Position numbers and translations under genes: made by a program
Part shown: positions 17,998 to 26,706 of the stretch, in pieces
How positions within the stretch are numbered: position 1 is the stretch's first letter
Layout: each line of letters begins with the position of its first letter
Assembly: GCA_017991935.1 (NCBI GenBank)
Contig: JAGOPP010000007.1
Location: 8,821-72,820 of the forward strand
Length of the DNA stretch: 64,000 nt
DNA from: Oscillospiraceae bacterium
Lineage (GTDB): Bacteria; Bacillota; Clostridia; Oscillospirales; Ruminococcaceae
Direction of reading: 5' to 3'
The notes under the pieces: model-generated
Databases searched by the model: none
What the model was told of the DNA's origin: nothing
What the model saw: the letters and a program-made list of their open reading frames with translations, nothing else

Positions 17998-20760
17998 TTA
18001 CGCCCCGTCGGCCGGGTGCCCGGACTGTTCCAGCATGAGGGCGTAGATCGCCCGGGCCGCCTCCACAAGGCGCGCGTCGCTCATTTCCGCAAGCTCGCCG
18101 TTATCCGGTCTGGTTTGCTGAAAAAGAGGACTGTCCGGCTGTGGCGAATATTCCCGTTCCAAGACGCCGCCGTCGCCGGAAAGATCGACGATAAAGCGAA
18201 GCGCCGGTCCCTCGATGGCGCCGGTTGTGGTACCGGTGGATTTTATCACCCCCACCTCAAGGGTGTTTTTCTGCGGGTTATAGGTGGCGCCGCCCTCGTT
18301 AAAGCTGGAAAACTCCGGTATAATATCAAGGTTGGAAAAATAGATGGAATTCACCCCGGTCATTTCAATATGGGGAGCGGCGGCTTGCGCTTCCATCTCT
18401 AAGGGAGATTCCACCGGCGTCAGCCCCGCGCCGCCTCCGCCGGTTCCCACGGAAACGATGTGATATCGTTCGTCGCCGTCGCTCATAAACCGGAATTCCT
18501 TTGTATCGTCGGTGCATACGCCGCCCGAGGAAGCGGTGTTCTCCCCATAAGGGATAAAGTTGCCGTTGGCGGATAGGAAATAGCCCCCGGTGGTGGCGTA
18601 GTCGCTGACCACACGCACCATAAATTCGGTTCCTCCGTAGGCCACCAGCGTCACCGACCGTATGGTATATTCGGTGATGCGGCAGTTTTTTGGCACGTTC
18701 TCGCCCATAAACGTTTCATAGTAATGCCGCACTCCGGCTGTGGCAACCTCTATGGAATCGCCGCTGCCGCTGGTAAATACCGACGCGTCAAGCAGCAGGA
18801 CGTCCAGCGTTTGCTGTTCCACCGCCGCGGCGAAGTCAAAAGGCAGATCGCCCTCATAGAAACCGCTGCCGCCAAAGCCGAGCGTCAGTTCGTCGGTATC
18901 CTCATGCCCGAACCACGCGGGTTCCAGAGTCAGCCAGTGGGTATCGTCGATCCTTACCCAAACGAAAATGCTGCCATCCCAATAAGAATTCTCGTCGATC
19001 TTCACAAAAGGCGTAGTGCGGATCACAAAATCCTGCATCGTCAGCGGCTGCGGAACCAGCGCGGGGGATGGGAAATCATCCGGCCAGTTGGGGTGATGGT
19101 TCGGCATTTCCACAAAGGTGCCGTCCCGGTAGGCCGCCATGCGCGCCTCCAAAAGCTTCAGCAGCGCGAAGTTGTCCTCGTCCAGCAGGCGTTGGTATCT
19201 TTCCTGCAGGGCCGCGTTTTGCGCGGCAAATTCATCCGCCGCGGTTTCGGCGGGGTCTTCCTCGGCGATGTTGAGCGGATAGGAAAAATCCTCCACCAGA
19301 AGAAGCTGATTTTTCTTAATCAGCACCGCGCGGTCCGTCAGCTCCGGCGCGGTATCGGCGGCGGGGTCGAAGCCTCTTGGCTCGGCAATGTGGACAATCT
19401 CATAAACAAAGCGTTCGTTCGTTTCTTCCAAAAGCGTTACGGATTTTATGGCGCCGTAATAGACCGTCGCGGCGCTGTCGGCCATGGCGCTGGCGCGGTA
19501 GACCTTGCCATCCTGTTTTAAGATAAGCGGAACCCCCAGGTTACTGGATTGCTCCAGTTGAGCGATCCCGTTCTCGGTAAAGATCTCGGCGACGGCCCGC
19601 TCATAGTTGGAAATTTCATCGTAATACAGCTGGTCCCCCGAGGGCTGCAGCTCATACTGCGCGATGGTCAGCACATCCTGATTCCCAAGCTGATAGACGG
19701 CTTCGGCTTTTTGCAGCAGCTCCACGACCTCCTCCTGCGTGGGCGCGGCCGCCTTGGCGCTGCACGCCACCAGACCGCCCGCGATGCCCGCGCACAGCAG
19801 CAGCGCGATGAATAAGACGACGCCGGCTTTGCGTTTTTTCGTATTCAGAATATTCCCGAATCTCTCTTTCAAGGTTCTTTTCCCGCCATAAAAATGGGTG
19901 GAGAGCGCGGTATGGCGCGCCGCCTCTTTATGGACGCAGGCGAGGATCGTCTCGCCGTATTGTTTGCGCCGCTCCATGCCCGCGCCTTCGATTACAGCCG
20001 CGTCGCAGGATATTTCGAGGTCCCGGCTTGCCTCCCGCACCATCAGCCAGACGGCGGGGTTGAACCAGTGGACGGCGTTGGCGAGGAGCATCAGCGCCTT
20101 GTACCGCAAGTCGCCGCGCTGAAAGTGCGTCAGCTCATGGCGCAAGATAAAATACAGCTCCGGCTCGTCATAATCGTCCTTTGGCAGCACCAGCGTGGGT
20201 TTGGCAAAACCCAGCATCATGGGGCTTGCGATGTTGCCGCAAACAAGCGCCCGTATGGTCGCTTTTATGCCAAGCTCCGCTTGCAGGCGGCGCATGGCGT
20301 CGGAAATGCCGCTCTCCTGCCCGACGGGCCGGCCCCAGCGCAGCACCTTGCGCAGGAAGATAGCATAGGACCCGCCCTGATATGCCACGAAAACGACGGC
20401 GCCAAACGCCCAGAGCAGCATCAGCAGCTCCATGGTGGTGACGCCGCGTTCCGCCGGCGGCGCGGTCATTTGACCGTCGCCCCGCGCCGCGCCGGCCGAC
20501 GGGGACCGCGCGGCGTTGCCGGGCGCCGGCGCCTGAAACACGATCGTCGCATTGGGAATGCTCACGTCGAACTGCGCCGGCGCGGAGGGCGGCGCGAGGT
20601 TGACAGGGATCAAAAGCCGGATCGCCAGCGCCAGCCAAAGCCAATACTTCCACTTGGCGGTATAGGTTCGGTTGATGCGGTTCGAGAGCAAAGCGACCGG
20701 CAGGATCACGGCCGCGGTGCCGCCGGAGACCTCCAACAGGGTCAGAAAAAACGGCTCCAT
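17998..20760 (-). CDS. BlaR1/MecR1-like M56 metalloprotease with novel extracellular domain (920 aa)
   Basis: The N-terminal half is a BlaR1-type membrane protease: three membrane helices, zinc motif HELTHFQRGD, third-ligand region REASRDLEISCDAAV and a fourth helix (VVLFIALLLCAGIAGG) ending in LVAC, which resembles a lipobox. The remaining ~580 residues are predicted outside the cell. They do not show the SxxK/SxN/KTG motifs of the penicillin-binding sensor of BlaR1. The domain begins with a helical EEVVELLQKAEAVYQL-like part and then beta-rich stretches; its ligand is unknown. ATG 20760 overlaps the region of the blaI stop, with AAAGGGGG upstream. It presumably cleaves its partner BlaI on sensing a signal. 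Confidence 0.88.
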   Translation of the reverse strand: MEPFFLTLLEVSGGTAAVILPVALLSNRINRTYTAKWKYWLWLALAIRLLIPVNLAPPSAPAQFDVSIPNATIVFQAPAPGNAARSPSAGAARGDGQMTAPPAERGVTTMELLMLLWAFGAVVFVAYQGGSYAIFLRKVLRWGRPVGQESGISDAMRRLQAELGIKATIRALVCGNIASPMMLGFAKPTLVLPKDDYDEPELYFILRHELTHFQRGDLRYKALMLLANAVHWFNPAVWLMVREASRDLEISCDAAVIEGAGMERRKQYGETILACVHKEAARHTALSTHFYGGKRTLKERFGNILNTKKRKAGVVLFIALLLCAGIAGGLVACSAKAAAPTQEEVVELLQKAEAVYQLGNQDVLTIAQYELQPSGDQLYYDEISNYERAVAEIFTENGIAQLEQSSNLGVPLILKQDGKVYRASAMADSAATVYYGAIKSVTLLEETNERFVYEIVHIAEPRGFDPAADTAPELTDRAVLIKKNQLLLVEDFSYPLNIAEEDPAETAADEFAAQNAALQERYQRLLDEDNFALLKLLEARMAAYRDGTFVEMPNHHPNWPDDFPSPALVPQPLTMQDFVIRTTPFVKIDENSYWDGSIFVWVRIDDTHWLTLEPAWFGHEDTDELTLGFGGSGFYEGDLPFDFAAAVEQQTLDVLLLDASVFTSGSGDSIEVATAGVRHYYETFMGENVPKNCRITEYTIRSVTLVAYGGTEFMVRVVSDYATTGGYFLSANGNFIPYGENTASSGGVCTDDTKEFRFMSDGDERYHIVSVGTGGGGAGLTPVESPLEMEAQAAAPHIEMTGVNSIYFSNLDIIPEFSSFNEGGATYNPQKNTLEVGVIKSTGTTTGAIEGPALRFIVDLSGDGGVLEREYSPQPDSPLFQQTRPDNGELAEMSDARLVEAARAIYALMLEQSGHPADGA

Positions 20761-20761
20761 A

Positions 20762-21148
20762 TCAGTCGGCCCCCTTTCCCGCAGTATCAAGAAATTCTCT
20801 CAGCTCGGCAAGGTCGCGGTCGCCGACGGCGCCTCCCTTATAGAGGCCCGCCACCAGCCCGGGCAGCGAATTCCCGTACATTCGCTCCAGAAAAGTGCGG
20901 CTCTCGCGCGCTTTGTATTCCATTTCGTCCACAAGCGGAGCGTAGTAGTTCGTCCGGGTGCTCCGGTCGCAGGCCAGATAGCCTTTTTCCACCAGACGCG
21001 CCAATACCGTCATCAGGGTCGAAAGAACCCAGCTGCGTTTGCCCCGCATTCGCTCCAGCACATAGTTGCCGGTAACCGGCCCGTCGGCGTCCCATACCGC
21101 CAGCATCACCTCCAACTCGCCGTCGCTGAGTTTTTTGGGCTTTGTCAT
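20762..21148 (-). CDS. blaI: BlaI/MecI-family repressor (128 aa)
   Basis: Winged-helix repressor (LSDGELEVMLAVWDADGPVT start, RSWVLSTLMTVLARLVEKGYL recognition region) with a helical dimer domain at the C-terminus. In the family the repressor is inactivated by proteolysis by the BlaR1 partner, encoded immediately downstream. GGGGAGG is 8 nt before the ATG. Two TACAAATGTA operators overlap and follow its promoter, so the pair should be autoregulated. No beta-lactamase or PBP gene is adjacent, so other targets must be elsewhere. Confidence 0.92.
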   Translation of the reverse strand: MTKPKKLSDGELEVMLAVWDADGPVTGNYVLERMRGKRSWVLSTLMTVLARLVEKGYLACDRSTRTNYYAPLVDEMEYKARESRTFLERMYGNSLPGLVAGLYKGGAVGDRDLAELREFLDTAGKGAD

Positions 21149-21187
21149 GAGCGTATCCTCCCCAAATAATACAAAAGTAAAATACTA

Positions 21188-21237
21188 TACAAATGTAGTG
21201 TATAATTTTATTATACAAATGTAGCGGATAATGTCAA
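21188..21237 (-). promoter_or_regulatory. blaI promoter with two BlaI-type operators
   Basis: Minus strand TTGACA (21237-21232), 16-bp spacer, TATAAT (21215-21210). Two identical 10-bp dyads TACAAATGTA lie at 21214-21223 (overlapping the -10) and 21188-21197, 26 bp apart. Known BlaI/MecI operators have the same TACA-nn-TGTA core. Confidence 0.88.
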
Positions 21238-21239
21238 GC

Positions 21240-21732
21240 GATCTTCCAAAGTTTTCAGAGAGCGGTCATTCCCAAAACGGCCCCATATTTTTAATCGCCC
21301 GCACTTCTGCCTGCTGAGCGCGCGAGGGCCGGCGGGCATGGCGAAACAGGATCTTTCGCCGCCATGCAGGGACGCCGTTTTTCCCGCCGGGATATCGAGC
21401 GTTTAAAAAACGGGATCGGGCGGCCGATCAAGACGGACGCAAAGCGGTTACCGGCAAAAGCGGCGTCAAAGAATATCGGCAGACGGCGAAAATTCGCCGT
21501 CTGCCGATAGATACCGCCTTATTTGACGCCATGGAAACAGCCCGGTTTCCCGGAAGAATTTCATGGCCAAACCGGGGCTTGCCATGCCGCGGCAGGTTTC
21601 TTCCCATTCCCTAAGGGGCCGCGAGGGCTCTCGGGCGCAGCCTTTCCGCATGGATACCGGCTTGCGCGCGTCGGCGCGGACCGCCGGAACGAAGCGCCAT
21701 GCGCGGGCGCGGCGGCTTTTCGCCGGAGCCTC
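21240..21732. other. Intergenic region with a perfect 17-bp inverted repeat
   Basis: No gene seen over 490 nt. At 21474-21509 two 17-bp arms (TATCGGCAGACGGCGAA and its exact complement) enclose 2 nt. There is no T-run on either side, so it is not a standard terminator. It lies downstream of ktrA (minus). Confidence 0.6.
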
Positions 21733-22383
21733 TCAGGGCTTCCCGGCGATTTTAAAGATGTTCGAGGATTCCCCGATCACGACGATGTGGTCGTCCTTCT
21801 GGAAGCAGTAGTCCCCGCCGGGCGCGGGATTCAGGGCGCCGCCCTGTTTGACCGCGATGATGTTGACCTGATACCGCTGGCGGACGTTGAGCTCCTTGAT
21901 GGTCATGCCGGTCCACGCCTGCGGGGCCGGGATCTCGTAGATCCCGTAATTTCCCGTAACCGGGATATAATCGAAGACGTTGTTCGAGTTGTAGCGGATC
22001 GACAGCTTCTCCGCGAGATCCGGCTCTGGATAGATGACCTCGTCCGCGCCGATCTTATAGAGGAGCTCTTTTTGGATCTCCTGTTTCGCCTTTGAGACGA
22101 TGTACTGGGCGTTGAGCTTCTTGAGCAGCGAGGTGATCACCATGGACGCGCGGAAATCCGAGCCGGTCGTCACGAAGCAGATGTCGAAATTGTTGATGCC
22201 GAGCGACTGGAGCACCGCCTCGTTTGTGCAGTCGCCGATCAGGGAATCGGTGAATTCCGGGGCGAACTGCTCGACCATCTCCGGGTTTTGATCGACGATC
22301 ATCACGTCGTTGCCGAGCTGCTGCATTTTTCTCGCGAGGTGGATGCCAAACTCGCCCATTCCGATCACAAGGATGGATTTCAT
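21733..22383 (-). CDS. ktrA: Ktr/Trk potassium uptake regulatory subunit (216 aa)
   Basis: Cytoplasmic RCK protein gating the potassium channel subunit. Residues 1-125: Rossmann fold with GMGEFG nucleotide motif, the acidic end of strand 2 (IVDQNPE) and the GDCTNE turn. Residues 135-216: RCK-C domain (KGGALNPAPGGDYCFQKDDHIVVIGE), which in KtrA can bind c-di-AMP. It starts 15 nt after the ktrB stop and ends the operon. Confidence 0.93.
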   Translation of the reverse strand: MKSILVIGMGEFGIHLARKMQQLGNDVMIVDQNPEMVEQFAPEFTDSLIGDCTNEAVLQSLGINNFDICFVTTGSDFRASMVITSLLKKLNAQYIVSKAKQEIQKELLYKIGADEVIYPEPDLAEKLSIRYNSNNVFDYIPVTGNYGIYEIPAPQAWTGMTIKELNVRQRYQVNIIAVKQGGALNPAPGGDYCFQKDDHIVVIGESSNIFKIAGKP

Positions 22384-22398
22384 AATATTCTTATCTCC

Positions 22399-23736
22399 TT
22401 AACCAATTAAAATATTTTCAGTGGGAAGCTCCGTCACGCGGACCTTCCGTTTTTCGCCGAGCAGCAGCACAAACGACAGGCCGCCGACCCTTCCGGCAAA
22501 CATCATGAGCATGAGGATGAGCTTCGACGCGGCGCAGAGCTGCGGGGTAATCCCCATGGTCAGCCCCACGGTGCCGACCGCGGAGGTGACCTCAAAAATG
22601 GTCTGTATCATCCCGTAGGGCTCCATCGCGTAGATCGCGAAGGCCGCCGCGATCACGCCGACCGCGTAGACGGTCACGATGGCGCTGGCGCGCTTGACCA
22701 TCGCGTCGTCGATCCTGCGCTTGTGGATGTTGATGCTGCTCTGCATGGTGGCCGTGGCGATGGTGTCCAGCAGCAGCACGGCGATCGTCGTCGTCTTGAC
22801 GCCGCCGGCCGTGGAGCCGGGGCTGCCCCCGATGAACATCAAAAAGATCGTCGTCAGGGCGCCGCCGTCGGAGAGCTTCGACATGTCGATCGTATTAAAA
22901 CCGGCCGTTCTGGGCGTGATCGACTGAAACAGGGAAGCGAGCAGCTTCTCTTTGAGCGTCAGGCCCGCGAGGTCGCCGTTTGCCTCCGTCAGCAGGAAGA
23001 TCGCCCAGCCGCCGAGGATCAGGATCGCCGTCGTGTTGAGGACGAGCTTTGTGTGCAGCTCGTATTTTTCATAATGAAAGCGGTTTTTGATGATGTCGTC
23101 CCAGACGAGGAAGCCGATGCCGCCGAGGGCGATCAGCGAGCACAGCGTCAGGCTGACCAGCGCGTCGCCGACGTAGCCCGTAAAGGAACAGTACTGCCCG
23201 TATTTGCCCATGATGTCGAAGCCCGCGTTGCAAAAGGCGGAGACGCTGTGAAAGACCGCGTTCCAGACGCCCTCCGCGAGCCCCATCTGCGGGATAAACC
23301 GGATCGCGAGGAGGCAGGCCCCCAGAAATTCAAAGAACGCCGTGATCGTAATGATCCGGCGGGTCAGGCGGATCAGGCCGCCGTGGGTCATGGAGCCGGC
23401 CGCCTGCATCAGCAGGGACCGCTCGTGCAAGCCGATCTTTTTGCGCATGGCGACGGCGAAGGCGGTCATGACCGTCATGAAGCCGAGTCCGCCGACTTGA
23501 ATCATTGATAAAACGACAAGCTGCCCGAAGAACGACCAGTGCGTATAGGTGTCGGCGACGACAAGCCCGGTCACGCAGGTGGCGCTCGTGGCGGTAAAAA
23601 ACGCGGTCAGGGGGCTGGTCCACGCGCCGTCGGCGGAGGAGATCGGCAGGGTCAGCAAGAGGCCGCCGACCGCGATCACGCCGAAAAAGCTCAGCGCGAT
23701 CAGCTGGGTATAAGTGGGCTCCAATTTTTTATGCAT
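22399..23736 (-). CDS. ktrB: TrkH/KtrB-type potassium channel subunit (445 aa)
   Basis: Membrane pore with four M1-P-M2 repeats. Selectivity-filter Gly regions are visible in ATCVTGL, AFCNAGF, RTAGFNT and AVGTVGL, and the intramembrane gating loop in GGSPGSTAGGVKTTT. Length fits KtrB. The ATG at 23736 lies within the end of the upstream small gene (8-nt overlap), so translation is coupled; ~26 extra codons upstream have no support. Confidence 0.93.
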   Translation of the reverse strand: MHKKLEPTYTQLIALSFFGVIAVGGLLLTLPISSADGAWTSPLTAFFTATSATCVTGLVVADTYTHWSFFGQLVVLSMIQVGGLGFMTVMTAFAVAMRKKIGLHERSLLMQAAGSMTHGGLIRLTRRIITITAFFEFLGACLLAIRFIPQMGLAEGVWNAVFHSVSAFCNAGFDIMGKYGQYCSFTGYVGDALVSLTLCSLIALGGIGFLVWDDIIKNRFHYEKYELHTKLVLNTTAILILGGWAIFLLTEANGDLAGLTLKEKLLASLFQSITPRTAGFNTIDMSKLSDGGALTTIFLMFIGGSPGSTAGGVKTTTIAVLLLDTIATATMQSSINIHKRRIDDAMVKRASAIVTVYAVGVIAAAFAIYAMEPYGMIQTIFEVTSAVGTVGLTMGITPQLCAASKLILMLMMFAGRVGGLSFVLLLGEKRKVRVTELPTENILIG

Positions 23737-24193
23737 GGCGGTTTTCCCCCTGAAAATTGGTAAAGAATAACGCGGCGTCCGTTCCCCGCATCCGGTAAGG
23801 GATGTCTTTTTCCTCAAATATTTTACGGTGCTCCGCGCTGTTGCACAGCGAGACCATCTGATTTTTCGGCATCCCGAGGATGCGCTCCCCGATCCGGCAG
23901 ATCATGATATTGTCGAGATCGTCGCCGGACAGCGCGAATACATAACGATAGACAAGCCCCCGGTCGATCTCGGATTCCTCCGAGATGTGCAGGCAGGGGA
24001 TTCTTTCATGGGACAAAATGGTTTCCATCTCCTTTGCGGGCTCCGTGCCGCCGAATAGAAGGACGACCCGCTCCGGATCGGCTTCTTCGGCCGCGTGCGC
24101 GCGCCGCCGGGCCCAAAAGCGGTCCAGCTGTTTCATAAAGTAAAGCCCCGAAGCGAAAAAGGCAAGGAGCGCCGGGATCAAAATCCAATCCAT
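23729..24193 (-). CDS. Membrane-anchored KtrA-N-like small protein (154 aa)
   Basis: First gene of the potassium operon. One N-terminal membrane helix (ILIPALLAFFASGLYFM) and a basic stretch are followed by a ~110-residue alpha/beta domain: VVLLFGGTEPAKEMETIL, YVFALSGDDLDNIMICRIGERIL, MVSLCN. The strand-helix order and the LDNIMIC region resemble the TrkA-N/RCK Rossmann fold, but the GxGxxG loop is replaced by FGGTEPA. It overlaps ktrB by 8 nt, so the two are made together. It may tether or modulate the channel; the function is inferred, not known. The 14-nt gap from GGAG to the ATG is rather long. Confidence 0.75.
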   Translation of the reverse strand: MDWILIPALLAFFASGLYFMKQLDRFWARRRAHAAEEADPERVVLLFGGTEPAKEMETILSHERIPCLHISEESEIDRGLVYRYVFALSGDDLDNIMICRIGERILGMPKNQMVSLCNSAEHRKIFEEKDIPYRMRGTDAALFFTNFQGENRHA

Positions 24194-24527
24194 TCTGCAA
24201 GTGAAGTCTCCTTCCGAATTTTGCGATCATTATACAGCGCCGGGTATAAATTTGGGGTTAAACCGGAAGGAAATCCCGTCATATTTCCGTTAGAATGCGG
24301 GGCGGTTCGTCTTAATCAAATTTTAACGCCGAAAAATTTTAGCAAAGGATTGTCCGCCCATGGAAAACACCCGCGCGACAAAAAAAGCGCCGCCGGCGCC
24401 GGAAAAGGCGAAAAAACGCGGCGCGCGGGCACTCCTATTTTTTCCGCGCATTCTAAAAAAATCCCCGCCGGGGAAACAATCCCGGGCGGGGACGGGGGAG
24501 GCTTTGTTTTTTGCCCGCTCCGGGCGG
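24194..24527. other. Intergenic region; terminator of the LysM gene is separate
   Basis: Positions 24220-24350 are AT-richer and hold the ktr operon promoter region (no clear hexamers found). 24375-24440 is a purine-rich GC stretch without a gene. Confidence 0.35.
24455..24491 (-). terminator. Terminator downstream of the LysM/GH18 gene
   Basis: On the minus strand CCCCGCC...GGCGGGG is followed by A then seven T; 37 nt past the stop. Confidence 0.75.
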
Positions 24528-25808
24528 TCAGACGGTCTTTATCACGTCGTAGCGGGCCGAGATGAACGCCCAGTTTTGGCTGAAGGGCCGCATGATGTTC
24601 CAGTACCCGACCCCGGAGAGGTTCGTCTCGTCGGCGAGCGCGAATTTTTTGCTGATGCTGCGCACATCCTCAAACCAGACGATGTGCTGCGCCCCGCCGG
24701 ACGTGTACCGGAAGAACGGCGACTGCGCCTCCTCGTCGAATTCGATGCGCGCGTTGTTTCGCATGGCGATGCGGATCGCCTGCTCGTTGCCGATGCTCAT
24801 CGCATGGGAGATGCCCTGCTCGTAGGGGAGCCTCCAGTCGTATCCGTAATTCGGGATCCCCATCAGGGTCTTTTCGGGCGGGATCACGGATACGGCGTAG
24901 CGGACGACGCTGGTCACCTGCGGCAGGGGCGCGACCGCCATAGGCGGCCCGAACGAATAGCCCCACTCGTACGTCATCAGGAAGACCATATCCGCGATCG
25001 CCCCGATGGACGGGTAGTCGTGCGCCTCATAGAGCAGGCCCGGCTGGTTCGCGAAGGATTTCGGGGCGAGGGCGACGCTCAGCAGGAGGCCCGCCGCGGA
25101 GAGCCGCGCCTTCGCGCCGGTCAGAAAATCGAGATATGCCTGCGCGTCCTCCGGCGCGATGAATTCAAAGTCCACGTCGAGCCCGGCGTAGCCTTTTTCT
25201 TTTAAAACCGCGACGATATTGTCGAGCACGCGGTCCCGATAGGCCGCGTCGTTGAGCAGCCGCTTTGCCCGCTCGGTGGAGAAGGAGCCGCTCTCCGTGA
25301 TCGTCGTGAGCACCATCAGGGGCGCCGCACGAAGCTGGTAGGCGAGGCGGATCATCTCCTCGTCGTTGACGGGGATCAGCTCGCCGCTTTCGGTAAAGCC
25401 GTAGGAAAAGATCGGTAGATAGGTCAGATAGGGCAGCGCGCGCAGCAGGACGTTGCGGTTGATGTGCGTATAGGCGTATCCGCTGACGCGGACCGCGCGG
25501 ACTTTTTCCCCGCGAAAGCGGATGGTGAGCTCCTGCCCGAGGCGGAGCGTGGGGTTCGCCACGAGCTCCGGGTTATTTTGGATGAGCGCCATGACGGTTG
25601 TCCCATAGGCGGCGGCGATGGAAGTGAGGGTATCGCCGCGCCGGACCGTATGGATGACTTCCGGCAGCATGATGATCAGCGCCTGTCCGACGACCAGCCC
25701 GGAAGTGGACGAAAGACCGTTGTCCGCGAAGATCCTCGCCGCGGAGACGCCGTACTGCCGGGCGATACTAAAGATGGTCTCCCCGGCCTTGACGATATGT
25801 ATGAGCAC
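24528..25808 (-). CDS. sleL: Spore cortex-lytic N-acetylglucosaminidase, LysM-GH18 (SleL/YaaH-like, 426 aa)
   Basis: Two N-terminal LysM repeats (residues 1-50 IHIVKAGETIFSIARQYGVS and 52-98 HTVRRGDTLTSIAAAYGTT) bind peptidoglycan. The rest is a GH18 barrel with the catalytic DxDxE motif as LDVDFE and the conserved FLMTYEWGY strand. SleL/YaaH enzymes sit in the spore and degrade cortex fragments during germination. The GTG at 25808 is chosen: AAAGGGG is 8 nt upstream and the product then begins directly with LysM; a TTG 21 nt further up is weaker. No signal peptide, as usual for the family. Confidence 0.9.
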   Translation of the reverse strand: MLIHIVKAGETIFSIARQYGVSAARIFADNGLSSTSGLVVGQALIIMLPEVIHTVRRGDTLTSIAAAYGTTVMALIQNNPELVANPTLRLGQELTIRFRGEKVRAVRVSGYAYTHINRNVLLRALPYLTYLPIFSYGFTESGELIPVNDEEMIRLAYQLRAAPLMVLTTITESGSFSTERAKRLLNDAAYRDRVLDNIVAVLKEKGYAGLDVDFEFIAPEDAQAYLDFLTGAKARLSAAGLLLSVALAPKSFANQPGLLYEAHDYPSIGAIADMVFLMTYEWGYSFGPPMAVAPLPQVTSVVRYAVSVIPPEKTLMGIPNYGYDWRLPYEQGISHAMSIGNEQAIRIAMRNNARIEFDEEAQSPFFRYTSGGAQHIVWFEDVRSISKKFALADETNLSGVGYWNIMRPFSQNWAFISARYDVIKTV

Positions 25809-25910
25809 CGTATTCACCCCTTTGTCCAAACGCTTCGGTATATCCTACCGTCCATAGGATCAGTCTATGATAAAGGAAAAAAAGGTGTGCGCGGGAGCCG
25901 CGCCGCCGCA

Positions 25911-25985
25911 TTGCGCATCTCCTTCATTTATGGTATAGTAACACAGAAAAGAGACGCCGGCGGACAGGATCCGGCCGGCGTCTCA
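25911..25985 (+). promoter_or_regulatory. Promoter and 5'-leader hairpin of the 26011 gene
   Basis: TTGCGC (25911-25916), 18-bp spacer, TATAGT (25935-25940). Just downstream an 11-bp perfect stem (GAGACGCCGGC/GCCGGCGTCTC, 25952-25985) lies in the leader, 25 nt before the start. On the minus strand it is followed by TTTT and could act as a terminator. Confidence 0.6.
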
Positions 25986-26010
25986 ATCCGTTTGATTTTG
26001 GCAGGTGACT

Positions 26011-26694
26011 ATGAACGATATATCCGAGACCCCGAAATCTTGCCGCCTCTATGTGGTGTTTACCTCCACGCCGTACCGAATCGGCCGGCTGATCCGGGTG
26101 GTCACAAAAAATCCGTATAACCATGTCTCCATCTCGCTGGACGGCGGTCTGGACGGGATGTATTCCTACGCGCGCCATTATAAAAACACGCCGTTTTACG
26201 GCGGCTTCGTCCGCGAATATTCCGACCGGTACCGGAAAGAATTCGGCGACACCAAGGTGAAGATCTGCGCGCTGCCGGTGACCGAGGAGCAGTACCGCCG
26301 GACCGAGGAGCGGCTCGCCCGGATGACGGCCGAGAGCGACCGGTACCCGTACAATCTGATCTCGGCGTTTTGCGTGCCGTTTCACAGGCGCTTTTTGGCC
26401 GAAGGGTCCTTCACCTGCTCCGAATTCGCTCTGGACGTGCTGAGCACGGTCGACGAGCGCTTCGACGGGAGAAAATTCTACACGATCCGGGAGATGGAGC
26501 AGAAGCTGGACGCCGGAAAGGTCTACGAGGGGGACTATCCGGAGCCCGCCGCCGGGTGCGACGACGATTTTGAGGCGAAACAGACCGCCCTTTTTTACGC
26601 GAGCCACGCGGCCCGCAACGTCGCCCTGATGCTGAAATGCCGCTTTCGCTGGAGAAGGCGGCGGGGCGGCGCCCCGGGGCCGGATAAACGGTAA
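26011..26694 (+). CDS. Permuted NlpC/P60-like (YiiX/LRAT-type) protein (227 aa)
   Basis: Papain-like fold in circularly permuted order: the catalytic His is in PYNHVSISLD (residues ~33-42) and the catalytic Cys follows much later in FTCSEFALDVLS (~135-146), as in YiiX/YycO-type proteins. Such enzymes cleave amide or thioester bonds of cell-wall peptides or lipids; the substrate here is unknown. No signal peptide. The C-terminus is strongly basic (WRRRRGG). ATG 26011 has AGG 5 nt upstream; a GTG two codons earlier is possible. Divergent from the cortex-lytic gene. Confidence 0.75.
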   Translation: MNDISETPKSCRLYVVFTSTPYRIGRLIRVVTKNPYNHVSISLDGGLDGMYSYARHYKNTPFYGGFVREYSDRYRKEFGDTKVKICALPVTEEQYRRTEERLARMTAESDRYPYNLISAFCVPFHRRFLAEGSFTCSEFALDVLSTVDERFDGRKFYTIREMEQKLDAGKVYEGDYPEPAAGCDDDFEAKQTALFYASHAARNVALMLKCRFRWRRRRGGAPGPDKR

Positions 26695-26706
26695 TTTCGT
26701 CCATCC

